DNA of 38,866 bases from Streptomyces sp. ISL-10 (lineage in GTDB: Bacteria; Actinomycetota; Actinomycetes; Streptomycetales; Streptomycetaceae), in the NCBI RefSeq assembly GCF_018614575.1, contig NZ_JAGGOJ010000024.1, positions 241 through 39,106 of the forward strand, read 5' to 3'. The position numbers and the translations under genes are program-made. Shown in pieces: positions 16,403-23,952 of the stretch. The number at the start of each line of letters is the position of its first letter. Position 1 is the stretch's first letter. The notes under the pieces were generated by a model, which was given only the letters and a program-made list of their open reading frames with translations, was not told the origin of the DNA and searched no databases.

Positions 16403-17115
16403 GGCTGGCGGTCCCCTCTGCGGCGGCGGCGGCGACGGGCGGGGGCGGGGCCCCGTTCGCGCGGGCCCGCGAAGCCGCCGTCCGGGCCCGGGTCGGTGGC
16501 CTCCGTGTAGCGCAGGCGGCGGCCCGGCGTCGCCTGCGCGCCCTCGCTCCTGGTGGCGGAGCGCACGACGAGACCTTCGGTGACCGGCGGCGCGGTCTCG
16601 GTGGTCACACCGGCGAGCGGCGCCCGCGCCCGGACCTGGAGGGACGCCTTCAGCTCGCCGCCGAGCGCCGACCACACGTCAGCGGCGGCCGGAGCGTCGA
16701 GTCCGACCCCGCCGGCGTCCAGTCCCACCGTCAGGCCGAGGTCGGCGAGCGTGCCGGTGAGCAGACGGGCGGGCAGGGTATCGGCGCCCATCAGGGTCGC
16801 CAGCACCTGCGAGAGCAGCCGGTGTTCGTCCTGCGGGCGGCTTGCCCACGCCGTGACCAGGTACGTCAGCTCGAACCAGCGCGGCGGGGTGCGCCGCGCC
16901 ACCAGATACCCGTCGGCGTCGTAGACCTCCCCGGCGCCGCTGCCGCGCCGGGTGGCGTCCTCCCGGATGTCGTAAAGGAAGACGCAGACGGTGGGGGCGC
17001 TGCGGCGCGCTGCCCAGTCCCGGGTGGGGGCGTCGAAGGCCACCTCGACGCCCGACGCCTCCAGGCCGGACTCGCCGAGCAGCCGGCGCAGGCCCTCGTC
17101 GACTTCGTGGATCAC
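16399..17115 (-). CDS. DUF4255 tail terminator-type protein (Afp16/Cis16-like, 238 aa)
   Basis: DUF4255 proteins cap the sheath/tube end of eCIS particles. Family features are the N-terminal IHEVDEGLRRLLGESGLE, the strand SAPTVCVFLYDIREDATRR, then RWFELTYLVTAWASRPQDEH followed by RLLSQVLATLMGADTLP. After ~residue 195 there is a basic low-complexity tail (ARRRRRRRGDRQP) that is probably dispensable. The GTG at 17115 overlaps the stop of the secreted propeller protein (GTGA), and the gene overlaps the ATPase by 4 nt, so the three genes are one translationally coupled unit. Confidence 0.92.
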   Translation of the reverse strand: MIHEVDEGLRRLLGESGLEASGVEVAFDAPTRDWAARRSAPTVCVFLYDIREDATRRGSGAGEVYDADGYLVARRTPPRWFELTYLVTAWASRPQDEHRLLSQVLATLMGADTLPARLLTGTLADLGLTVGLDAGGVGLDAPAAADVWSALGGELKASLQVRARAPLAGVTTETAPPVTEGLVVRSATRSEGAQATPGRRLRYTEATDPGPDGGFAGPRERGPAPARRRRRRRGDRQP

Positions 17116-20100
17116 CGGCGGGTCACCTCGTCGGGCGGCTGGAAGGTGCCGCTGACCACCAGGAAGTCGGTCGTCACCGGCGAGAACCCGCGGCCCTTGG
17201 CGGTGATGACGCGCGGTCCGGTCTGGTCCTTGGCGAGGATGAGCAACTGGCCGATGAAGGTGCCGTCCGGCAGCGGAACGGTCGGCGCCGCCGCCGCGGT
17301 GATCCCCGGCTTCCAGGTGAACCGCACCGGCACTCCCGGCGGGAAGTCCTTGCCGCGCACGGAGGTGACGAAGCCGGGCTTGCCGATGTTCGGCACCGCG
17401 ACGATACGCGGCTGGAGGATGCGCAGCCGCTGCCGTGCGGTGTTGTCGCCCTTGTCGGCGTCGGTGCCGGTCGTGGTGAGCTCACCCGTGACACGGCCGG
17501 TCAGCGCCTTGTCCGGGCTGAGGACGACCCGCACGACGGTGCTCGCGCGCGGCTTCAGGTCCGGCAGCGCGCACACCCAGGAGCTGTCGCAGCCCTGCGG
17601 CCGCCCATTGTTCGGGATGCCCTGGGGCAGGCCGATGCGCAGCCGCAGCCCGGTCGCGAGCGCGTTGCGGCCGTTGCGGACGGTGTAGGTCACCACGACG
17701 CGTCCGCCGACGTAGCCCGGGTTGGGCTGGGCGGTGACCCGCACGCCGGGCCCGGCGTCGGGCGCGGGCGGCTCGGCGGGCACGGTGGGCACGGTGGGCG
17801 TCGTCGGGGTCGGCGGATTCGGGGTCGGCGGATTCGGGGTCGGCGGCGGTGCCGCCTCGCGCACCGGGACCACGGTCCGGCCGGCGTTGTCGCTGGGCTC
17901 CGGATCGATGACCGTGCCGGTAACCGACCAGTCGACGGGCTGGTCACCGGCGGTGAGGCCGGTGAGGGTGACGTTCACCGTGACGGTGGTGCCGGGCCTC
18001 ACCACGCCGACGTCGCACTGGAGAGTGGCGGCGTCGCAGGTGCCGCCGGGGTGGGTCACCTCGGTGACCTGTACGCCGGCCGGCGGGGCGATGGTCAGGG
18101 TGGTGCCCGGGGAGGCGGCGGGGCCGTTGTTCACCAGGTCGACCCGGACGGTGGTGGACTTGCCGACCGTGACCTCGGGGGTGGTGCCGGGCGCGTTGAC
18201 GGCGAGGTTCACGGACTGCTGGACGCTGGGCTCCTTCTGCCGGCCCGGGAACGTGCCGGTGAGCGGGGTGAGGTCGCCGGAGTCGACGTCCAACAGGCCC
18301 AGCGTCTCCGGGCTGTTGACCGCCGCCTCGGCCCGCGAGCTGATCACCAGGCTCTCGCCGTCGGCCGTCCAGGCGGCGTCGCGCGGCTGGAACGGGCCGG
18401 TGGCCGAGGGGTCCGGCAGCTGCCGGCCGCAGGCCCCGGGCAAGTCGAGGGCGGTGGCGGGCGTCAGCACCCGGCAGTCGTCGCCCGTGAGGGAGGTGAG
18501 CAGGATGCCGCCGCCCCGGTCGACCTGGCCGCCGCCGCTCTTGCGGTTGAAGGCGATGGTGGTGCCGTCCGGCGAGAACGCCGGGCTGTCGTCGATGACC
18601 TCGCAGGCGCCGGGGCAGTTCGTGGCGCTCAGGTCGCGCTGCTGGTCCAGGCGGTCGACGGGCACGGTCCAGATGTGCTTGTTGCCGCCGTTGCCGTCGA
18701 TCACCGTGTTGCGGGTGAACGCGAGGGTGGTGCCGTCGGAGGACCAGGTGGGCTGGGCGTCACCGCCCGTCTGCTGCCCGGCCGGCGGGGTGATCTGCCC
18801 GGTGATCGCGCCGGTGGCCGCGTCCGCGACGACGATGCGGCTGGGCCCGCCGACGCCGCCCGGTGAAGTCCGGGTGAAGGCGAGGTACTTGCCGTCCGGG
18901 GAGAACGTCGGGTCGGTGTCCCAGTCCGTCGCGCCGCGTCCCGCGAGCGGCATGGGCCGGGCGTTCGTTCCGTCGGCGTCCGCGATCCAGATCCGCTCGA
19001 TCCGGCCCTGGGAGCCGTCCTCGAAGCGGGTCAGCACGATCCGGCGGCCGTCGGGTGTGTAGTTCTGCCGCTCGGTCCACGGGTCGTACTTGGCCGCGGG
19101 CTGGAACAGCGGGTCCTTGGAGGGTTCGGTGTTGGTGTCGGCCTCCGGATCCTCGTTGAGGATCGGCAGCCCCAGGTCGCGGGGGTCGGACCCGTCCGCC
19201 CGGACGTCCTGGAGCGTCACCACGTGCGCGCCGGAGTGCTCCTTGTCAGGGGCCGGCGCCGAGGTGCGCTCGACCACCGCGCCGCCGCCGTCGAGCGAAC
19301 CGGACCAGGTGACCGAGGAGACCTCCCGGTCCTCGTTCAGCACGAGCGGGGGGACCTGCTCGGCGTCGTGGGCGGTCGCCTTGAACACATGGTCCCAGTC
19401 GCCCTCGCACTCACACGTGATCTCGGGGCTCAGGAACAGCACCTGGTCCCCGTCGGGCAGCCACGCTGCCCCGTGGGCACGCCACTGTGCCCGATCGCCC
19501 CCGAGCAGCGGCTCGTCACCGGTGCCGTTCGCGTTCGTCACCCGCAGCCGGGGCACGCTCTGCCCGTCGACGGTGGTCGTGGCGGTGTACGCGATCCAGT
19601 CCCGGTTCTCGTCGTCGTTCACCGGGTTCCACACCGGTTCGCCGGCCGTCCCGTTCGCGGGGGAGGTGACGCGGGTGGCGGTGCCGCCGTTCAGGGGCCG
19701 TACGTAGATCTGCTCCCCGGCCGCCGCATCGCTGTCGCTCGCGTACGCCAGCCGCTGCCCGTCGGGCGAGACGGTCGGGCCCTCCTCGTTCGCGGGGGTG
19801 TCGGTCAGCCGGGTCAGACCGGTGCCGTCGGTGCGCACCTGCCACAGGTCGCGCCGCGTCCCGCTCCCCAGGCCGCCGGACTCGGCCGCGTCGAACACCA
19901 CGGAGGCGCCGTCCGGGGTCAGCCGGGGGTGCGCGGCATCCATGCCGCTGGTCAGCCGCCGTACGGAACCGTCGGCGGACCGGAGGTAGATCTGCGGGGT
20001 CGCCTCGTCGCGCAAGCTCGCGAAGACCATCTGGTCACCGAGGGCGGACGGCTGAACGTCCTGGTGGGCCGGGCCCTCGCCGAACAGCGGGGGGCTGGAG

Positions 20101-20309
20101 GTCGTGGTGGCCACCTTGCCGAGACTGCGGTGCCGGGTGCCGGCGTAGGCGATCCGGGTGTCCGTGGTGCCCGCGGCCGCGGCCGGCGGCGCGGACTCGG
20201 CGCCACTGTGCCCGGAGGCCGCCGTCACCCCGAGCAGCGGGATCAGCAGCAGCAACGACATGCCGAGTCTCCCGGGGCGGTACCGCCCACCTCGGCCAGC
20301 GGTTCCCAT
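17112..20309 (-). CDS. Secreted TolB-like beta-propeller / DUF11 protein of the eCIS locus (1065 aa)
   Basis: Residues ~1-40 form a signal peptide with basic start and hydrophobic core (MSLLLLIPLLGVTAASG). Residues ~50-640 contain repeated PD40/TolB propeller blades (LTPDGASVVFDAAESGG, VSPDGQRLAYASDSDA, FSPDGKYLAFTRTS, FSPDGTTIAFNRKSGG). Around 690-800 and 855-970 are DUF11/CARDB-type Ig-like domains joined by an (NPPTP)n linker, and the last ~90 residues form another Ig-like fold. No LPXTG or C-terminal membrane anchor is seen. It is translationally coupled to DUF4255 and the ATPase. An exported protein in the assembly operon suggests an envelope partner or docking factor; this is inference. 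The ATG at 20309 is preceded by a GGGGGA-type ribosome site. Confidence 0.85.
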   Translation of the reverse strand: MGTAGRGGRYRPGRLGMSLLLLIPLLGVTAASGHSGAESAPPAAAAGTTDTRIAYAGTRHRSLGKVATTTSSPPLFGEGPAHQDVQPSALGDQMVFASLRDEATPQIYLRSADGSVRRLTSGMDAAHPRLTPDGASVVFDAAESGGLGSGTRRDLWQVRTDGTGLTRLTDTPANEEGPTVSPDGQRLAYASDSDAAAGEQIYVRPLNGGTATRVTSPANGTAGEPVWNPVNDDENRDWIAYTATTTVDGQSVPRLRVTNANGTGDEPLLGGDRAQWRAHGAAWLPDGDQVLFLSPEITCECEGDWDHVFKATAHDAEQVPPLVLNEDREVSSVTWSGSLDGGGAVVERTSAPAPDKEHSGAHVVTLQDVRADGSDPRDLGLPILNEDPEADTNTEPSKDPLFQPAAKYDPWTERQNYTPDGRRIVLTRFEDGSQGRIERIWIADADGTNARPMPLAGRGATDWDTDPTFSPDGKYLAFTRTSPGGVGGPSRIVVADAATGAITGQITPPAGQQTGGDAQPTWSSDGTTLAFTRNTVIDGNGGNKHIWTVPVDRLDQQRDLSATNCPGACEVIDDSPAFSPDGTTIAFNRKSGGGQVDRGGGILLTSLTGDDCRVLTPATALDLPGACGRQLPDPSATGPFQPRDAAWTADGESLVISSRAEAAVNSPETLGLLDVDSGDLTPLTGTFPGRQKEPSVQQSVNLAVNAPGTTPEVTVGKSTTVRVDLVNNGPAASPGTTLTIAPPAGVQVTEVTHPGGTCDAATLQCDVGVVRPGTTVTVNVTLTGLTAGDQPVDWSVTGTVIDPEPSDNAGRTVVPVREAAPPPTPNPPTPNPPTPTTPTVPTVPAEPPAPDAGPGVRVTAQPNPGYVGGRVVVTYTVRNGRNALATGLRLRIGLPQGIPNNGRPQGCDSSWVCALPDLKPRASTVVRVVLSPDKALTGRVTGELTTTGTDADKGDNTARQRLRILQPRIVAVPNIGKPGFVTSVRGKDFPPGVPVRFTWKPGITAAAAPTVPLPDGTFIGQLLILAKDQTGPRVITAKGRGFSPVTTDFLVVSGTFQPPDEVTRR
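17806..17847 (-). repeat. 15-bp tandem repeats encoding (NPPTP)n linker
   Basis: The unit ggggtcggcggattc is present twice in full and once in part. On the minus strand it encodes the NPPTP hinge between the two DUF11-type domains of the secreted protein. Copy number could vary without shifting frame. Confidence 0.9.
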
Positions 20310-20455
20310 GGAGGTCCCCCTCGCGGTCTGGTGCGGCACGTGGATGTGCCCCTGCCACCCTGCGACGGCCGCGCACGGCGCGGCAGGGCGGCGGGGCCGT
20401 ACCCGGGGGAAACGTGCGGTGTGCTTTCGGGCAGCACCGGCGTACCCGACCGTCG

Positions 20456-21148
20456 TCAGATGAGCCCGTTCCGCAGCGCGTAGCCCACCGCATGGGCCCG
20501 GTTGCGCAGTTGGAGGCGGTTGATGATCTCGTGCAGGACGTTCTTCACGGTCCGTTCGGAGTACGCGGTCTTGCGGGCTATCTCGGCGGTGTCCAGTCCC
20601 TCCGACACCAGCCGCAGCATGTCCGCCTCCCGTGTGGTCAGCGTGGACAGGGACAGGCCCTGCGGATCCAGCGCCGAGCGCTGGAGGCTGCCGACGTGGG
20701 AGAGCAGCTTGCCGAGCAGGTCGCCGGGAAGTACCCCCTCGCCGTTGGCCGTCGCGAGGACCAGGTGGACGAGCCGGTCCTGGTCGGCGTCGGCGCGCCG
20801 CAGCACCGCCGGGACGCCGCACTCGATGACGCGTTGCAGCGCGCCGGAGCCGAGGGTGCCGACCACGAGGCCGACGCGGGTGGCGGAGTTGAGCCGCAGC
20901 CGGTGCAGCAGGGCGGCCACGTCGTCCTCGACGTGGTCCACGACCACCAGCGACACCTGGGCGCCCTCCGCGTCGGCCTCGGCCAGCAGGTCGACCTCGG
21001 GGCGCTGGCGTAACTGCTGGACGACGCCGACGCGCAGGATCGGATCGGCGGCGTAGACGGCCACGGTCACCCGCTCCGGCCATCCGGTGGGCGAGACCCG
21101 GTGCCCGGAACCGACGGCGGCAGGCACGTGAGACGTGGAGGCAGGCAT
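20456..21148 (-). CDS. LuxR-family regulator with pseudo-receiver domain and TTA codon (~230 aa)
   Basis: Residues ~20-140 resemble a response-regulator receiver (VTVAVYAADPILRVGVVQQL, VSLVVVDHVEDD, VIECGVPAVLRR). The usual Lys is Arg, so phosphorylation may not be classical. The C-terminus is a LuxR helix-turn-helix (LTTREADMLRLVSEGLDTAE then IARKTAYSERTVKNVLHEII, RLQLRNRAHAVGYALRNG). A leucine codon in the VVQQLRQRP stretch is TTA (21013-21011 on the minus strand), which needs the bldA tRNA. The S. coelicolor counterpart in the eCIS locus is also known as a TTA-containing regulator that controls the sheath genes. ATG starts at 21148, 21178 and 21196 are possible; 21148 has an AGGAG upstream and is closest to the folded domain. 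Confidence 0.88.
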   Translation of the reverse strand: MPASTSHVPAAVGSGHRVSPTGWPERVTVAVYAADPILRVGVVQQLRQRPEVDLLAEADAEGAQVSLVVVDHVEDDVAALLHRLRLNSATRVGLVVGTLGSGALQRVIECGVPAVLRRADADQDRLVHLVLATANGEGVLPGDLLGKLLSHVGSLQRSALDPQGLSLSTLTTREADMLRLVSEGLDTAEIARKTAYSERTVKNVLHEIINRLQLRNRAHAVGYALRNGLI

Positions 21149-21380
21149 GGCCGGGGTGTTCTCCTCTGCGCAGGACATGGGGGGGTACCTGTTCATGAGT
21201 TCGTAGGGGAGGATCGCTGGGGCGGGACGAACACCGGAAGGCGGCGCGCGGGAGCCGTCGCGTGACATCAACCAGCCACTTCCACGGGCGGGTTGGCGGT
21301 GGCCTCGCGGGCACCACGACTGCCCGGGTGTTGCCCTCGCACCCCTCGGCGCACCCTGCGGGCGTTTCTACCGTGGTGGT

Positions 21381-22715
21381 GTGACGCCTTCTCCAGCCTC
21401 TTCCGGTCCCGGTGCGCCCGGACTCGACATCCCGGTCGTGACAGTGGCCCCGGGCGGCACCGCCACGACCAGTCTGACCGTCCGCAACGACAGCGACATC
21501 GTCGAGGCCTACAGCCTTGAGGTCGTCGGGGACTGTGCTTCCTGGACCACCGTGGAACCCGCGCGGGTCTCCCTCTACCCCGGCACCTCCGAGACGGTGA
21601 CGTTCCGTCTGGAGCCGCCGCGCTCCCCGGAGATCCGGGCCGGCGAGATGCCCCTCGCGGTACGGGTCCTGCCGACCGAGCATCCCGACGCGGTACGGGT
21701 TCCCGAGACCACCGTGCACGTGGAGGAGTTCCACGAACTGCGCACCGAGTTGCAGCCGCGCCGTCGCCGCGGCTGGCTGCGCGGCCGCTACCGGCTGGCG
21801 GTGCGCAACGAGGGCAACACCCCGGTGCAGGTGGGCTTCACCCCCGGTCAGGCGGGCGAAGAGCTGGCGTTCGCCTTCAACCCGGCCGAGCCGAAGCTGG
21901 AGCCCGGCGAGTCGGTCGATGTCGGGCTGCGGGTCCGGACGGGCAAGCCCGTCTGGTTCGGCTCCCCGGTCGTGTGGCCGTTCACGCTGACCACCACCGA
22001 GACCGGTGACCAGGACGAGGCCCGGGCGGGCGAGAGCGCCGACCGGCCGCCGCTGGACGCGGAGTTCGTCCAGATCCCCATCTTCCCGAAGTGGCTGCTC
22101 GCCGTGCTCGCGGCGCTGCTCGCGCTGCTGCTCGCCTGGTTCGCGCTGGTCCGCCCGGCGGTGCGCAGCGCCGCGAAGGAGGCGGCCAACGAGGCGGTCC
22201 AGCCGCGCCCCACGGCCGCCGGAGAGCAGGGCGGCGAGGGGCAGACACCGGGCAACGGTTCCGGCGGCGCGAGCGCCTCGCCCGACGGCCAGAGCTCGGG
22301 CCAGGGGCAGGGGCAGGGGCCCGGAGGGGGCGGTGACGGCACCTCGGCCGGGGGTGGTCAGCAGAGTTCGGCGACCATCGACCTGAAGACCTCCGGCGGG
22401 CAGACCGACACCGGTACCTACAAGGTGCCCGAGAAGAGCGTCTTCGGTGTCACGGACATCGTCGTCGCCAACTTCCAGGGTGACGAAGGGGTGATGACGA
22501 TCAGCTTCGGCGACCGCAAGATCACCACGATCGCTCTGGAGACCTTCCGCAACCAGGACTACCACTGGGTCACCCCCATCAAGATCCCCGCGAACGACAC
22601 CGTGACCATCGAAGTGACCTGTGCCAAGCCGGGCACTCCGGCCACCGGCCGCAGGGCGCAGGGATGCCACGAGGTTCTGAACGTGAGCGGCGTACTCAGC
22701 CGCACCGAGCAATGA
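21381..22715 (+). CDS. cisA: CisA-like membrane protein of the eCIS locus (444 aa)
   Basis: The first ~235 residues form two Ig-like domains (TATTSLTVRNDSDIVEAYSL, ETVTFRLEPPRSPEIRAGEM, then GRYRLAVRNEGNTPVQVGFT). A single transmembrane helix lies at about 238-258 (KWLLAVLAALLALLLAWFAL), then a Gly/Ser/Gln-rich linker and a C-terminal domain of ~110 residues (TDIVVANFQGDEGVMTISFG). No signal peptide is visible, so the N-terminal part probably faces the cytoplasm. The layout and divergent position next to the LuxR gene match the Streptomyces protein formerly annotated 'hydrolytic protein' and now called CisA, which links intracellular CIS particles to the membrane and cell death. Orthology is from memory of that family. 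The GTG start lacks a strong ribosome site. Confidence 0.82.
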   Translation: MTPSPASSGPGAPGLDIPVVTVAPGGTATTSLTVRNDSDIVEAYSLEVVGDCASWTTVEPARVSLYPGTSETVTFRLEPPRSPEIRAGEMPLAVRVLPTEHPDAVRVPETTVHVEEFHELRTELQPRRRRGWLRGRYRLAVRNEGNTPVQVGFTPGQAGEELAFAFNPAEPKLEPGESVDVGLRVRTGKPVWFGSPVVWPFTLTTTETGDQDEARAGESADRPPLDAEFVQIPIFPKWLLAVLAALLALLLAWFALVRPAVRSAAKEAANEAVQPRPTAAGEQGGEGQTPGNGSGGASASPDGQSSGQGQGQGPGGGGDGTSAGGGQQSSATIDLKTSGGQTDTGTYKVPEKSVFGVTDIVVANFQGDEGVMTISFGDRKITTIALETFRNQDYHWVTPIKIPANDTVTIEVTCAKPGTPATGRRAQGCHEVLNVSGVLSRTEQ

Positions 22716-22832
22716 AACGGACCTCAGACTTCCGATCATTTTCGATTGGTGCCGACTACATCTGTAAAGAGCGGCAAGTGATTCCGTCCAGAAAGCGATA
22801 ACTCTTGCCTGAAAACTGGCATCCAGTCACAT

Positions 22833-22864
22833 GCGCCACACCGCCGTGAATGGCGGTGTGGCGC
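22833..22864. terminator. 13-bp perfect hairpin downstream of cisA
   Basis: gcgccacaccgcc and its exact complement are separated by the 6-nt loop gtgaat. There is no T-run, as is common for Streptomyces terminators. It lies 117 bp after the cisA stop, with no other gene nearby. Confidence 0.8.
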
Positions 22865-23260
22865 GCGGCGGGTGCCCGCGCCGTTCGCCGCGGTGGTGGT
22901 CGGAGCACCGGCGGTGTGCGCGTTCGACCGGGACGGCGCCGCGGGGCCCGGTGATCCGCGGCTGCCCCCGTTATCTTTTTCGCGGTCCTGCAAGAGGGCC
23001 GCTGACCTCCGGCCCGGCATGGCTGTTCCCCCCTGTCGAAGGCATGACCTGGGGGGTGGTTGCGAACCAGCACACACATCGGACTCATTTATCTGGTCGG
23101 TACACCCAGTGGGGAAGCTCGAGGTCGGCGTTCCACCGCCATCGAGAGGTTCAGAGGCTCGGTTCCGGCCTTCACTGTCCGACATCGGCAACCCGACCCG
23201 CGCTCGGCACATCCTGCTCAGCCGACCAGGACAAGCTGCCTGGGCACGAGCGGTGCACCT

Positions 23261-23293
23261 GAACCCCTGACCTACGCATCACACTGCGTTGGC
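23261..23293 (-). pseudogene. Degenerate tRNA-Thr-like relic
   Basis: Read on the minus strand, this segment aligns with the anticodon arm and part of the T arm of tRNA-Thr. The anticodon stem ACGCA/TGCGT is intact, the variable-region GTAGGTC is kept, and GGTTC is partly kept. The loop has been changed to six bases (GTGTGA) and the acceptor stem cannot be found. It lies ~110 bp from the better tRNA-Thr fragment. It may be an older eroded copy left by an earlier integration or excision, or chance similarity. Confidence 0.4.
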
Positions 23294-23339
23294 CGACAGC
23301 CGCATTCCCAACGGACCAGGCAGCACAAACAACAAGAAA

Positions 23340-23364
23340 CCCCAGGTCAGGGACTGACCTGGGG
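23340..23364 (-). terminator. Intrinsic terminator of the tRNA-Thr gene
   Basis: ccccaggtca is followed after 5 nt by its exact complement tgacctgggg. On the minus strand the stem is followed by a T-rich run (TTTCTTGTTGTTTG), so it terminates leftward transcription. It lies 7 bp beyond the CCA end of the tRNA fragment, the usual tRNA terminator position, and marks this as the original chromosomal 3' flank. Confidence 0.85.
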
Positions 23365-23371
23365 CACTAAA

Positions 23372-23416
23372 TGGAGCCGCCTTCGGGATTCGAACCCGAG
23401 ACCTACGCATTACGAG
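23372..23416 (-). other. tRNA-Thr(CGU) 3' fragment; probable att site of an integrated element
   Basis: On the minus strand this reads from the anticodon loop CTCGTAA (anticodon CGT) through TGCGT, variable loop, T arm (TCGGG TTCGAAT CCCGA) and acceptor strand AGGCGGC to T-CCA. The sequence on the 5' side at 23417 onward (ggcctgc) does not complete the anticodon stem, and no D arm follows. So only the 3' half exists. Tyrosine-recombinase elements integrate at exactly such 3' segments and leave one half-copy. With the terminator on the left, the element should extend to the right, and an intact tRNA-Thr should lie at its far end, outside the window. Confidence 0.8.
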
Positions 23417-23539
23417 GGCCTGCAAGATCATCCCGAGTGGTGCCGGCCGATGCCACGGAGTCCCGTTTCCCTCTGGTCAGAGAGGTGCGACCGAGACAGG
23501 CGTGCCGCCCGGTCCCCCCGAGTGCCGCCCGTCCGCTCA

Positions 23540-23659
23540 CGCAGCGCTCACGCACACGTCGGCTTGGTGGTCGTGCACAACTACGGGCACGGGGGCGCTG
23601 GCGTCACGCTGGCGTGGGGGTGCGCCGAGGAAGCCCTGCGCCTGGTACCCCTTGGGTGA
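23540..23659 (+). pseudogene. C-terminal remnant of a D-amino-acid oxidase-type FAD oxidoreductase
   Basis: The plus strand encodes LVVVHNYGHGGAGVTLAWGC then AEEALRLV and a stop. HNYGHGGAG(V)T is the diagnostic C-terminal FAD-contacting motif of D-amino-acid oxidases and related enzymes. The rest of the ~320-residue enzyme is absent: upstream sequence in this frame has no similarity to the family. It is a truncated leftover. Confidence 0.75.
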
Positions 23660-23809
23660 GGGAGTCACGTCAGGCCGTGCCATTCGGGATGCGGCGCTAC
23701 GATTGGGCGACCGTCGAGGTGGGGGTGCGGCACTCGGCCCGACGGGACGCGGCACTGGCCGCACCGGCTGCGGGCTTCGAGCACCTGCTGCTGGTGCGGC
23801 GTTCCACCG

Positions 23810-23950
23810 CTGATCCGGCCCCTTCAGCCACTCAACGACCGCGCCCACATCGTGGCCTGGTCTCGCTTCCGACGCCACCACCAGGCCCAGGCCAAGATCA
23901 GCCACGGGCGACGACGCGGCTACCCTCACCATCTACAAGTGCAGCTGTAG
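23810..23950 (+). pseudogene. C-terminal remnant of a DDE transposase
   Basis: The plus strand ends with HIVAWSRFRRHHQAQAKISH then GRRRGY and a TAG at 23948. A Trp-Ser-x-(F/W)-RR-HHQA-x-A pattern closes many IS701/IS4-like transposases; the IS701 copy just to the right has RWSHWRRRHQAIAQRCHY in the same place. Only the tail is left, directly abutting the IS701 insertion, so this may be an older element interrupted by it. Confidence 0.5.
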
Positions 23951-23952
23951 TA

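Larger units (their letters stand above)
22716..23371. other. Gene-free spacer between cisA and the tRNA scar
   Basis: After cisA comes ~115 bp of unusually AT-rich sequence, then the hairpin terminator at 22833-22864, then GC-rich DNA with only spurious open frames. At 23261-23293 there is a tRNA-like relic, and at 23340-23364 a terminator reading leftwards. I see no protein gene that I can support here. Confidence 0.7.
23417..23952. other. Gene graveyard between tRNA scar and IS element
   Basis: No intact gene is present. Two recognisable remnants occur on the plus strand: a D-amino-acid-oxidase-type C-terminus (23540-23659) and a transposase C-terminus (23810-23950). No integrase gene is seen near the att scar. 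Confidence 0.7.

Noticed and set aside
20310..22739. Extension of the propeller-protein frame far upstream, giving an open frame of 1875 codons
   Set aside because: The upstream part runs antisense through the LuxR and cisA regions and is not protein-like; the signal peptide and ribosome site place the start at 20309.
22736..23270. Several open frames on both strands in the cisA-tRNA spacer
   Set aside because: They overlap each other and the hairpin, lack motifs, and have no ribosome sites.
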